Assembly (NCBI GenBank): GCA_900553065.1
Contig: USBZ01000014.1
Location: forward strand, 1 to 39,592
Direction: 5' to 3'
Length of the DNA: 39,592 nucleotides
Source: an uncultured Desulfovibrio sp.
GTDB taxonomy: Bacteria > Desulfobacterota > Desulfovibrionia > Desulfovibrionales > Desulfovibrionaceae
Shown: positions 23,574-30,844 of the stretch, in pieces
How positions within the stretch are numbered: the stretch's first letter is position 1
How the letters are laid out: the number at the start of each line of letters is the position of its first letter
Position numbers and translations under genes: made by a program
The notes under the pieces: model-generated
Database searches by the model: none
What the model saw: only the letters and a program-made list of their open reading frames with translations
What the model was told of the DNA's origin: nothing

Positions 23574-23841
23574 GACGTTCCTGAGAGTCTGCGTCGTGCG
23601 CAGAGAGATGATCGTTTGAAAGGGGGGGCACAGGATCGAAGCCTCCCGGATTGCCGGGATGGCAGCGCAGAATGCGCCTGACGGCCAGCCACAGTCCCTT
23701 GAGCGGACCGTGTCGCTCTATGGCCTGGATGGCGTAGGTGGAACAGGAGGGATAGAAGCGGCAGCAGGGAGGGTAAAGCGGCGAGATGCAGCGCTTGTAG
23801 AACCGGATGGGCAGAATGAGAAGCCGCTGGGCGAGAGTCAT
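23566..23841 (-). CDS. yidD: membrane protein insertion efficiency factor YidD
   Basis: 91 residues with the family's diagnostic core RFYKRCISPLYPPCCRFYPSCS (~13-34), then TYAIQAIERHGPLKGLWL and RRILRCHPGNPGGFDPVP. Four of the conserved Cys are visible. It assists YidC in the inner membrane. ATG 23841 overlaps the rnpA stop by 4 nt and its own end overlaps yidC by 8 nt, a tight coupled arrangement. Confidence 0.95.
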   Translation of the reverse strand: MTLAQRLLILPIRFYKRCISPLYPPCCRFYPSCSTYAIQAIERHGPLKGLWLAVRRILRCHPGNPGGFDPVPPLSNDHLSAHDADSQERHG

Positions 23842-24233
23842 GCAGCGTCTCCGGAAGTTTCGCAGGGGCGAACTTTTTCATTTCCGGCCGAGGAGAGCTC
23901 GGCGAGCAGGGGCAGAAGTTCGCTTTCCGCGAGACTCAGACTGAACTTGTCGGCGCGCAGATGCTTTTTGGGCGTGACGACGATGTCCAGAGAGGGCATC
24001 TCATGCTGATGCAGGCGGAAGAAGGACCGAAGAACACGCTTGATGCGGTTCCTGGCAACGGCATTGCCGCATTTTTTTGTGACAGCAAGCCCAAGACGCC
24101 CGATTCCGGCGTTGCCGGAATGATGGGCGAACACAATGAAGTATTTGGTGAACAGGCGTTTTCCCCCGCTGTAGCAGGCGGTGTATTCCGCCCGGCGGGT
24201 GATGCGCCGTTCTCTGGGCCAGGTCAGTGACAT
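23838..24233 (-). CDS. rnpA: ribonuclease P protein component
   Basis: 131 residues from ATG 24233 (MSLTWPRERRITRR), chosen over a TTG at 24275, which has no ribosome site; neither Shine-Dalgarno is strong. RnpA hallmarks: RLFTKYFIVFAHHS, GRLGLAVTKKCGNAVARNRIKRVLRSFFR with the RNR motif near residue 73, and LDIVVTPKKHL. It binds the RNase P RNA and helps process tRNA 5' ends. The C-terminus is about 10 residues longer than usual. Follows rpmH as in most bacteria. Confidence 0.93.
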   Translation of the reverse strand: MSLTWPRERRITRRAEYTACYSGGKRLFTKYFIVFAHHSGNAGIGRLGLAVTKKCGNAVARNRIKRVLRSFFRLHQHEMPSLDIVVTPKKHLRADKFSLSLAESELLPLLAELSSAGNEKVRPCETSGDAA

Positions 24234-24371
24234 GGAAGACGATCCATGCTGCGCTTGGACAGATTTTAAACGCAAAATGTGGGCGTGGCGAAACGCCGCG
24301 CCCGAAACATTTGCATTGTCTGCCCGGATTTTCCGTATACGAGGAAAAGTGCCGGGAAGCGCACCGCTGAG

Positions 24372-24506
24372 TTAGGCGGACAGGCTCTTGCGGCCCTTGG
24401 CACGACGGCGGCTGATAACGGCGCGACCGTTGGGAGTGCTCATGCGGGCGCGGAAGCCGTGAGTACGCTTTCTGCTGATCTTGCTGGGCTGATACGTTCT
24501 TTTCAT
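24372..24506 (-). CDS. rpmH: 50S ribosomal protein L34
   Basis: 44 residues, the canonical length: it starts MKRTYQPSKISRKRTHGF and ends RRRAKGRKSLSA. AAGGAG lies 10 nt before ATG 24506. First gene of the rpmH-rnpA-yidD-yidC-jag operon, driven by a near-consensus promoter at 24570-24542. Confidence 0.97.
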   Translation of the reverse strand: MKRTYQPSKISRKRTHGFRARMSTPNGRAVISRRRAKGRKSLSA

Positions 24507-24541
24507 GACGCGCGGTCTCCTTACTGAGATTGGAACATTCG

Positions 24542-24570
24542 GGTATAGCGCGCCTTGCCTCTTCCGTCAA
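24542..24570 (-). promoter_or_regulatory. sigma70-type promoter of the rpmH operon
   Basis: Minus strand TTGACG (24570-24565), 17-nt spacer, TATACC (24547-24542). The predicted start near 24535 gives a leader of about 30 nt. Confidence 0.8.
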
Positions 24571-24792
24571 GTCGGAAAGGCCTGGGCGCGATTCAAGCCT
24601 CCCATAGGAGGGACGCTGCAAGGCCTATGTGTATGCCGACGGATGATTCCGGGCAAGCATTAAAAAGGGCTTTTTTCATTTTTTTGGGATGTTCGGCCGA
24701 GCGGTCGCCTCTCCGCGCGGATGACAAAGCCTTCGTTTGCGCTTAGACTGCCCCGACAAACAGGCCGCCTGCGGCGGCAAAAAGGAGCACTC

Positions 24793-25659
24793 ATGCAGGG
24801 CGTCCCGGTTCTCCGCGTTGCGGCCATACACGATCTTTCCGGCTTCGGCAGAGCTTCTCTGACCGTGGCCATCCCCATTCTTGCGACCATGGGCATTCAG
24901 GTCTGCCCTCTGCCTACGGCTGTTCTTTCCTCGCAGACCTCCGGAGTCGGCGACTTCACCTTTCTGGATCTCACCGATCAGATGGCTCCCATGATGGATC
25001 ACTGGGCGCGTCTCGGGCTGAAGTTCGATGCGGTTTATTCCGGCTTTCTCGGCAGTCCGGATCAGTCGGGACTTGCCGGACGGTGCATCCGCGAGTTCCG
25101 CGCGCCGGGCGGCATAGCCGTGGTGGATCCCGTGCTGGGCGACAACGGCAGACTGGATCCCACGCAGACGCCGGAAATGGTGGAGGCCATGCGTCGTCTT
25201 GTGGGACAGGCCGACATCATCACGCCCAATCTTACTGAAGCGGCCTTCCTTCTCGGAGAACCGTATCGGCCGGACATCAGCGAGCAGGGACTGCGCGATC
25301 AGCTCCGCGCGCTTGCAGCCATGGGGCCTTCGGCCGTGGTCATCACCAGCGCGCCGGCCTCCTGCGTCGAGAATATGTCCACCGTGGCTTTTGACGGACG
25401 AAGATTCTGGAAGGTGGAGGTGCCGCATCTGAACGCGTTCTATCCGGGCACCGGCGACGCCTTTGCCAGCGTGCTCACGGGCAGTCTTCTTCTCGGTGAT
25501 TCGCTTCCCGTGGCCGTGGATCGGGCCGTGCACTTCGTTTATCTGGGCATACAGGCTACCTACGGCTACGATACGCCGCATCGCGACGGCGTCCTTCTGG
25601 AACGGACGCTGCCTTCTCTGCGCATGCCCTTCACCGGCGGAAGCTATACCGAGTTCTGA
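24793..25659 (+). CDS. pyridoxal/pyridoxamine kinase (PdxK/PdxY-like)
   Basis: 288 residues; AAAAGGAG lies 6 nt before ATG 24793. The ribokinase-family pattern is clear: AAIHDLSGFGRASLTVAIPIL (~11-31), TAVLSSQTSG, VDPVLGDNG (~111-119), TPNLTEAAFLLG (~144-155) and the catalytic anion-hole motif GTGDAFASVLTG (~219-230). Pyridoxal kinases phosphorylate B6 vitamers to feed PLP enzymes. The window contains at least one PLP aminotransferase, but that is not linkage evidence. A perfect hairpin GCCGCC-TGC-GGCGGC (24764-24778) sits just ahead of the ribosome site and could modulate translation. No convincing -35/-10 pair was fixed. Divergent from rpmH. Confidence 0.88.
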   Translation: MQGVPVLRVAAIHDLSGFGRASLTVAIPILATMGIQVCPLPTAVLSSQTSGVGDFTFLDLTDQMAPMMDHWARLGLKFDAVYSGFLGSPDQSGLAGRCIREFRAPGGIAVVDPVLGDNGRLDPTQTPEMVEAMRRLVGQADIITPNLTEAAFLLGEPYRPDISEQGLRDQLRALAAMGPSAVVITSAPASCVENMSTVAFDGRRFWKVEVPHLNAFYPGTGDAFASVLTGSLLLGDSLPVAVDRAVHFVYLGIQATYGYDTPHRDGVLLERTLPSLRMPFTGGSYTEF

Positions 25660-26045
25660 TTTCAACTTGAATTTGTCAGGCATTACAAGGGTGCGTCAGC
25701 GCCGGGAGACCGTGCGCCGTGCGCGCCCCTTTTTTGTTCCGGCGGCTGGCGGCATTCGTGAAAATGTCGGAAGGCCCGGACGGCGGTCACCTCTATTTTT
25801 AAGGATATTTTGTCTGGTTGCCCAGACCGGCAGACGCTGTGCCGGATCTTGCGTTGTACCCTGGTACGGTCGAGCAGAATTCTTGCCGGCGGTCGTTTCG
25901 GATCTGCCGATGATGAAAAGTGGGAAAAATTTTTCCTGTTGTCATGAAAATGTCACAAATAGAGGGTATTTCTGACAAGAATTTTTCCCCGAAGACATAT
26001 CAATTGCCGATATTTCCTCACCGGCACATTCGACGCAGAGGGAAC
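25660..26045. other. 386-bp intergenic region before the ABC transporter operon
   Basis: A GC-rich segment ending in six Ts (about 25688-25735) may terminate the kinase transcript. Three consecutive small hairpins follow (separate entry). Near the operon, TGTCA occurs twice as a direct repeat (25940-25956 area), with an inverted TGACA about 20 nt later, a possible regulator site. CTGACA followed 18 nt later by CATATC is a weak promoter candidate. No protein-coding gene is supported. Confidence 0.4.
25812..25867 (+). ncRNA. candidate structured RNA element: three consecutive perfect hairpins
   Basis: GTCTGG-TTGC-CCAGAC (25812-25827), CCGGCA-GACGCTG-TGCCGG (25827-25845) and GTACC-CT-GGTAC (25856-25867); the last has a very small loop and may instead be a protein site. 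They lie about 180-235 nt upstream of the first ABC gene. I cannot match them to a known riboswitch. Chance is possible, but three perfect stems within 56 nt is notable. Confidence 0.35.
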
Positions 26046-26819
26046 ATGCTCGTCATCGCTTATCTCGTGTACATTTTTCTGCCTATCGCGCTTCTGCTCG
26101 TAGGCTCGTTCGGCGAGACCTGGACAAATTCGTTCCTCCCCTCCGGTTTTACCTTCCGCTGGTATCTGGACGTATGGAATGACCCCAGCTTCCGCCGAGC
26201 CTTCATCGTCAGCCTTGAAGTCGCCGTATCCACGTGCGTCATCGTTACGGCGCTGGCCGTGCCGCTTGCCTATGCCCTCACCCGCAGCATGGGAAAGTTT
26301 GCCGGGCTTGTCGGCCGTTTCCTGGCGATCATGCCCATAGCGGCGCCGCCCGCCGTGCTCGCCTTCGGCTACATTCTCATCTTCTCCACGGACGCCATGC
26401 CCTATCTCGGTGCGACCTGGCTCATCATTGCGGCCCATGTCGTTTCCACGCTGCCGTATATGTTTCAGACGCTGGTGGCTGATATCCGTCATCTTCATCT
26501 GGACAAGCTGGAACTCGCCGCCGAATCGCTGGGAGCTTCCTTCGGCCAGCGTTTCTTCCACATCATTCTTCCTTCGCTCCAGCACAGTATTTTTTCCGGC
26601 CTGGTGGTGGTTTCCGCCATTTCCATCGGTGAGTTCCAGATAACGAACCTCATCGCCGGATTCTTGAATCGTACCTATCCCGTGGTTCTGCTGCAGTCTT
26701 TCTACGGTGCTACCGGCTTTGCCTGCTCCACAACCATGGTTCTTCTGCTGCTGGCCTGCGCCAGTGCAGCCGGAAGCGCGCTGACGGCCCGCTCGGCCTC
26801 AAAATCCAAGCAACACTAA
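26046..26819 (+). CDS. ABC transporter permease (PotC/FbpB-like, second-permease type)
   Basis: 257 residues from ATG 26046 (GAGGG 3 nt upstream); the frame extends 42 codons up but is hydrophilic there. It begins MLVIAYLVYIFLPIALLLVGSF, then LPSGFTFRWYLDVWNDP, the lead-in typical of PotC-like subunits of polyamine/Fe3+/phosphonate importers. The cytoplasmic EAA loop is present as ELAAESLGASFGQRFFHIILPSL (~158-180), the contact site for the ATPase. About six hydrophobic helices. First gene of a permease-ATPase-binding protein-permease order, with a LOG-like protein last. Confidence 0.87.
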   Translation: MLVIAYLVYIFLPIALLLVGSFGETWTNSFLPSGFTFRWYLDVWNDPSFRRAFIVSLEVAVSTCVIVTALAVPLAYALTRSMGKFAGLVGRFLAIMPIAAPPAVLAFGYILIFSTDAMPYLGATWLIIAAHVVSTLPYMFQTLVADIRHLHLDKLELAAESLGASFGQRFFHIILPSLQHSIFSGLVVVSAISIGEFQITNLIAGFLNRTYPVVLLQSFYGATGFACSTTMVLLLLACASAAGSALTARSASKSKQH

Positions 26820-26837
26820 GAGGCGATCAGAAAGCTC

Positions 26838-27869
26838 ATGAGCATCGTGATTGAAAACTGCTCCTTCGTCTATCCTTCGTCGGGAATCGGCGTTCATGAT
26901 GTCAATATTTCCGCCGGCGACGGTGAACTCGTTGCCGTCATCGGTTCCAGCGGCTCAGGCAAGACAACCATGCTCAAGCTCGTTGCCGGCTTTGAACAGG
27001 CCGACAGCGGCAGAATTCTCATCAACGGACGCGACGTCTGCGGCGTGCCTGCACGACTGCGCAATGTGGGCATGGTGTTCCAGTCCTACGCCCTTTTCCC
27101 GCTCATGACGTGCGCGGAAAACGTGGCCTATCCGCTGAAGATCCGCAAAGTGCCCGCGGCGGAACGCAGACGCAAAGCGCTGGACATGCTGGAACGCGTG
27201 GGACTTGCCGCCTTTGCCGACCGTCTGCCCGGATCCATGTCGGGCGGTCAGCAGCAGCGTGTGGCGCTGGCCCGCGCACTGGGCTTCAGCCCCGACATCC
27301 TGCTGCTCGACGAACCGCTCTCGGCGCTTGATGCCAATCTGCGCGTGGAGCTTCGCCGTGAGATCCGCCGCCTGCAGAAGGAACAGGGCATCACGGCTCT
27401 GCACGTGACCCATGACCAGGAAGAAGCCCTTTCCATGGCGGACAAGGTGGCGCTCATGCATCATGGCCGTCTCATTCAGATCGCCACGCCTCAGCAGATG
27501 TACGACGCTCCGGTGAACCGCAGAGTGGCGGCCTTTGTCGGTCATGCCAATCTCTGGGACGGCGTTGTTTCGGGACCCGATACCGTGAGCGTGCCCTTCG
27601 GCGAGCTCCGCTGCTCCACCGGTTCCTACAGAACCGGCGACAAGGTGACAGTGCTTGTTCGCCCGGAAAGAGTCGTTCCCGACTCCGATCAGTCGGTCAA
27701 TGTCTTCAGCGGCGGCATTTCCAGCGACTCGTTCCTGGGCGCCGTCCGTCGCTATCTTTTCTCTGTCGGCGATTGCGGCATACAGGGCGAAACGGCCCGG
27801 AGACACGCGTTCTCCCGGGTCGGTATTCCTCCCGAAGTCGTGCAGCTTCTGCCGTTTGAGGAAGCCTGA
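26838..27869 (+). CDS. ABC transporter ATP-binding protein
   Basis: 343 residues. Walker A GSSGSGKTT (~38-46), Q-loop VFQSYALFPLMT (~80-91), signature MSGGQQQR (~134-141), Walker B ILLLDEPLSALD (~154-165) and switch H in THDQEEAL (~195). The C-terminal ~100 residues form a TOBE-like domain (VLVRPERVVPD). This is the PotA/FbpC/CysA type that energises importers of polyamines, ferric iron, phosphonates and similar. Starts 18 nt after the first permease gene; the ribosome site is weak, so translational coupling is likely. Confidence 0.9.
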   Translation: MSIVIENCSFVYPSSGIGVHDVNISAGDGELVAVIGSSGSGKTTMLKLVAGFEQADSGRILINGRDVCGVPARLRNVGMVFQSYALFPLMTCAENVAYPLKIRKVPAAERRRKALDMLERVGLAAFADRLPGSMSGGQQQRVALARALGFSPDILLLDEPLSALDANLRVELRREIRRLQKEQGITALHVTHDQEEALSMADKVALMHHGRLIQIATPQQMYDAPVNRRVAAFVGHANLWDGVVSGPDTVSVPFGELRCSTGSYRTGDKVTVLVRPERVVPDSDQSVNVFSGGISSDSFLGAVRRYLFSVGDCGIQGETARRHAFSRVGIPPEVVQLLPFEEA

Positions 27870-27916
27870 TACCTGAAAACGTCGCGCAAGCGGCATTTCC
27901 CGTAGAGGAGAGTATG

Positions 27917-28993
27917 ATGAAGATGTCCGTTTTTCTGAAAAGCATGGTGGTGGCTGCCGCTCTGGCTGTTCCTTCCATGGCTGCGGCCTTTGAAGGCCCC
28001 GAGCTGTATCCCGGCGAACGTCAGCTCTATGAAGCCGCGCTGAAGGAAGGCATGGTGGTCTCCTTCGACACCGGTCCCACCTGGGCCAACTGGGCCAATC
28101 AGTTCAAGGCGTTTCAGGCCCGATACAAGGGCGTGGAACTCGTGTACAACGACATCGGCTCCGGCGCCACGGTAGTGGCTCTGGACAAGACCCGTCGTCG
28201 TCCTCAGGCCGACACCGCCTACTACTTCGCCGCTTCCGCCATCGACGCCAAGGCCAAGCAGGTGCTCGAAGGCTATAATCCTGTCAACTTCGACAAGCTT
28301 CCCGAAGCCTATCGCGATGCGAACGGCGACTGGTTCATCGTGCATCAGCTCGTGGTGGCCTTCCTCGTGAACAAGAAGCTGGTCAAGGAAGTTCCCCAGT
28401 CCTGGGAAGATCTGCTCAAGCCTGAATACAAGAACAGCATCGTGTACCTTGATCCCCGTTCCACCGGTCAGGGCCAGGTGCTGACCTTCGGCGCCGCCTA
28501 CGGCAACGGCGGCAGCGTGGACAACGTGCTGCCCGGCATCGAATATCTTGCCAAGCTGCACCAGAACGGCAACGTTCTGCGCACGGAAGGCACCACGCCC
28601 TACGCCAAGTTCATCAAGGGTGAAATTCCGATCTGGATCGCCTATGAAGGCGACGGTCTGAAGGCCAAGCTCATCGACGGCATGGGCGATGACTGCGTGG
28701 TGGTCATTCCCAAGGAAGCCAGCGTGGCTGCTCCCTACGCCATGAGCCTCGTCAAGAACGGCCCCAATCCCAACGCCGGCAAGCTCTGGCTGAACTGGGT
28801 CATGTCCGATGCCGGACAGGCCGTGTTTGTGGACGGCTTCGTGCGTCCTTCCGTGCCCACCGTGCAGATTCCTGAAAAGATGCGCGCCTACATGCCCGAC
28901 GCTCCTCAGGTTCAGCCTCTGGACATTGTGAAGGCTTCCGCTCAGAAGACCTTTATCGATGAAAACTGGACGAGACTCGTCCTCGGTAAATAA
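27917..28993 (+). CDS. periplasmic substrate-binding protein of the ABC importer (PotD/FbpA-like)
   Basis: 358 residues from ATG 27917, preferred because GAGGAG is 6 nt upstream; ATG 27914 is the alternative. The signal peptide MKMSVFLKSMVVAAALAVPSMAAA is cleaved around AAA/FE. The mature part resembles the bacterial extracellular solute-binding type 1/6 fold: LYEAALKEGMVVSFDTG, a domain-crossing PQSWEDLLKPEYKNSIVYLDP, and AYEGDGLKAKLIDG. VPQSWEDLLKPEYK is typical of Fe3+/polyamine/phosphonate-type binding proteins. No Tyr pair of an FbpA iron site could be assigned, so ferric iron is not secure. Substrate unknown. Confidence 0.88.
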   Translation: MKMSVFLKSMVVAAALAVPSMAAAFEGPELYPGERQLYEAALKEGMVVSFDTGPTWANWANQFKAFQARYKGVELVYNDIGSGATVVALDKTRRRPQADTAYYFAASAIDAKAKQVLEGYNPVNFDKLPEAYRDANGDWFIVHQLVVAFLVNKKLVKEVPQSWEDLLKPEYKNSIVYLDPRSTGQGQVLTFGAAYGNGGSVDNVLPGIEYLAKLHQNGNVLRTEGTTPYAKFIKGEIPIWIAYEGDGLKAKLIDGMGDDCVVVIPKEASVAAPYAMSLVKNGPNPNAGKLWLNWVMSDAGQAVFVDGFVRPSVPTVQIPEKMRAYMPDAPQVQPLDIVKASAQKTFIDENWTRLVLGK

Positions 28994-29040
28994 CCCGCTG
29001 TCCGCCCCGGTTTTCCGGGGCGGACATATGCAGGTGACCT

Positions 29041-29871
29041 ATGAATAAGACGATCAAGATACTGCTGCTGGCCCTGCCGGCCTTTGCCGTGCTGGTGATG
29101 TTTTTTCTGGTACCGCTCGGCAGCGTTCTCGTGGAGCCCTTTCTCGACAAGGGCGAAGCGTTTCTGGGACTGTGGAGTGATCCGCTGTTTCTCAAGGGCC
29201 TCAAGGGAAGCACGCTTCTGGCTCTGACGGCAGGTTTCCTTTCGGTGCTTGTCGGCGTACCCGTTGCGCTGCGGCTTTCCACCATGAAGGAAAAGGCCAG
29301 ACTGCTGGCCATGTTCTGCATTTCTCTGCCCCTGACGTTTTCCGGTCTGATCGTCGCCTACGGCTTCATTCTCTGCTTCGGTCGCGCCGGATTCATCACG
29401 CTGCTGCTGGCCGAAGTCGGCGTTTCTCCCGACTGGGTGGCCGGTCTTGTGTACAGCCCGGTAGGCCTTGCACTTGCCTACTGCTACTACCTGATTCCCC
29501 GTGTCGTGCTGCTTCTTCTGCCTGCGCTGACCAACTTCGACCGCAGTCTGCTGGTGGCGGCCAACTCCATGGGCGCAACCAGAATCAGAGCCTTTTTCGA
29601 CGTTCTTCTGCCGGAACTCATGCCGACCATAGGCGTTTCCTTCTGCCTTGTGGCAGCCGTAGCCTTCGGCGCTTACGGTACCGCCCTTGCCCTGGTCGGT
29701 TCCCAGGTCAATATTCTGCCGTTGCTTCTGTACAGCAGCATATCCGATACAGGTACGAATTTTTCGCAGGCCGCCGCCATTTCGCTGGTGCTTCTCGGAG
29801 CATGCAGCATGATCATGGGCGTTGCGGAAGTCATTGCCATGCGAAGGGAACAGCGGCTCAAGAGAGCCTAG
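29041..29871 (+). CDS. ABC transporter permease (PotB-like, first-permease type)
   Basis: 276 residues, six hydrophobic helices. It opens MNKTIKILLLALPAFAVLVMFF, followed by a long periplasmic loop with FLDKGEAFLGLWSDPLFLKGLKGS, as in PotB-like subunits. The EAA loop reads LVAANSMGATRIRAFFDVLLPEL (~173-195). It pairs with the permease at 26046 to form the membrane channel. It starts 47 nt after the binding-protein gene. Having the two permease genes at opposite ends of the operon is less common than side by side. Confidence 0.88.
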   Translation: MNKTIKILLLALPAFAVLVMFFLVPLGSVLVEPFLDKGEAFLGLWSDPLFLKGLKGSTLLALTAGFLSVLVGVPVALRLSTMKEKARLLAMFCISLPLTFSGLIVAYGFILCFGRAGFITLLLAEVGVSPDWVAGLVYSPVGLALAYCYYLIPRVVLLLLPALTNFDRSLLVAANSMGATRIRAFFDVLLPELMPTIGVSFCLVAAVAFGAYGTALALVGSQVNILPLLLYSSISDTGTNFSQAAAISLVLLGACSMIMGVAEVIAMRREQRLKRA

Positions 29872-29887
29872 TTCCAAAGGAGAGATT

Positions 29888-30514
29888 ATGCTGTATCTGA
29901 CCGGGCAGGTTCTTCATGACGGACACAGTCGTCTGGATACCGACACCATGACATGGGTGCCTGATGATACCCTTCAGGAAGGTCGGCAGATTTCGGAAAA
30001 GGAAGCCGTCTGCTGGCTGCAGAAGGAATCCGGCACCCCCCTCAGACCTCCGGTGGCCGTCATCGGTCCGCGCGAGGCTTCCGATGAGGAACGGGCCATG
30101 GCCCGCGAACTCGGCCATCGCATTGCCGCCCTTGGTCTGACGGTGCTTTGCGGCGGCCGTCAGGGCGTCATGGAATCCGTATGCCTTGGCGTCAAGGAAG
30201 GCAACGGCGTTTCCGTGGGGCTTCTGCCCGAGGACGACTGGCGGAAGGGCAATGCCTATGTCACCGTGCCGATTTCCACGGGTATCGGCATTGCACGCAA
30301 TGCGCTCATCGCCCGGGCAGCCGTGGCCGTGGTGGCCGTAGGCGGCGGACTCGGCACGATTTCCGAGATCGCGCTTTCTCTGCAGTTCGGCAAGAGAGTG
30401 ATTGGACTCTGCCATCCTCCGTATGTGGAAGGACTTCAGCTTGTGGAGTCTCTGGATGAGGCGGAAGTCGAGCTTTGCCGCGCCGTTCTGGGGCTGCCCG
30501 CCCGGCAGGCATGA
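29888..30514 (+). CDS. LOG/TIGR00725-like Rossmann-fold protein with N-terminal extension
   Basis: 208 residues; AAAGGAG lies 6 nt before ATG 29888, 16 nt after the permease gene, so it belongs to the transporter operon. The SLOG/LOG-type fold is shown by PPVAVIGPREASDEE (~53-67), GLTVLCGGRQGVMESVCLGVKEGNG (~86-110), TGIGIARNALIARAAVAVVAVGGGLGTISEI (~131-161) and LQFGKRVIGL. The TIGR00725 group and LOG proteins share this fold; LOG enzymes are nucleoside-5'-monophosphate phosphoribohydrolases. The LOG PGGxGTxxE motif appears as GGGLGTISE, without the Pro. About 50 residues precede the fold. A nucleotide-related role is possible; the substrate link to the transporter is unproven. Confidence 0.78.
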   Translation: MLYLTGQVLHDGHSRLDTDTMTWVPDDTLQEGRQISEKEAVCWLQKESGTPLRPPVAVIGPREASDEERAMARELGHRIAALGLTVLCGGRQGVMESVCLGVKEGNGVSVGLLPEDDWRKGNAYVTVPISTGIGIARNALIARAAVAVVAVGGGLGTISEIALSLQFGKRVIGLCHPPYVEGLQLVESLDEAEVELCRAVLGLPARQA

Positions 30515-30552
30515 AGACCGAGCCGACATCATTCGGAATGAAGCACATTGAG

Positions 30553-30584
30553 ACTGCGGAGGCTGATGCTTCCGCAGTTTTTTT
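30553..30584 (+). terminator. Rho-independent terminator of the ABC operon
   Basis: ACTGCGGAGGC (30553-30563) pairs with GCTTCCGCAGT (30568-30578) with one G-T wobble and a TGAT loop, followed by a run of seven Ts. About 40 nt after the LOG-like gene. Confidence 0.9.
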
Positions 30585-30779
30585 ATGCCCGCCGTCATGC
30601 AGAAGGCAGGAGACGGCGCAGGCGGCCAAGGAAGAGCTCTCGGGGTGATGATGGAAACGCCATGAGGCAGCGAAGAATGTTGCCGAAAGCCGGGCAGGCT
30701 TGAAGCCTGACGAAGAGCGGCGGAGCGATGCTGCAGTTGAGACACTGGCATGCCCGAGGCTGTTGCGAAGGAATGAAAA

Positions 30780-30807
30780 ACGGGCTTCCGTGGTCACGGA
30801 AGCCCGT
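30780..30807 (-). terminator. Rho-independent terminator after ahcY
   Basis: ACGGGCTTCCGTG (30780-30792) pairs perfectly with CACGGAAGCCCGT (30795-30807). On the minus strand it is followed by TTTT. It lies 37 nt past the ahcY stop. Confidence 0.88.
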
Positions 30808-30844
30808 CATGTTTCCTCAGCTTTCCTTCAGCAGAAAGAGGGGA

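Noticed and set aside
20895..23681. 928-codon open frame on the plus strand across jag and yidC
   Set aside because: Exactly antisense to two certain genes; Gly/His/Val-rich composition is the mirror of GC-biased coding, with no ribosome site or family motif.
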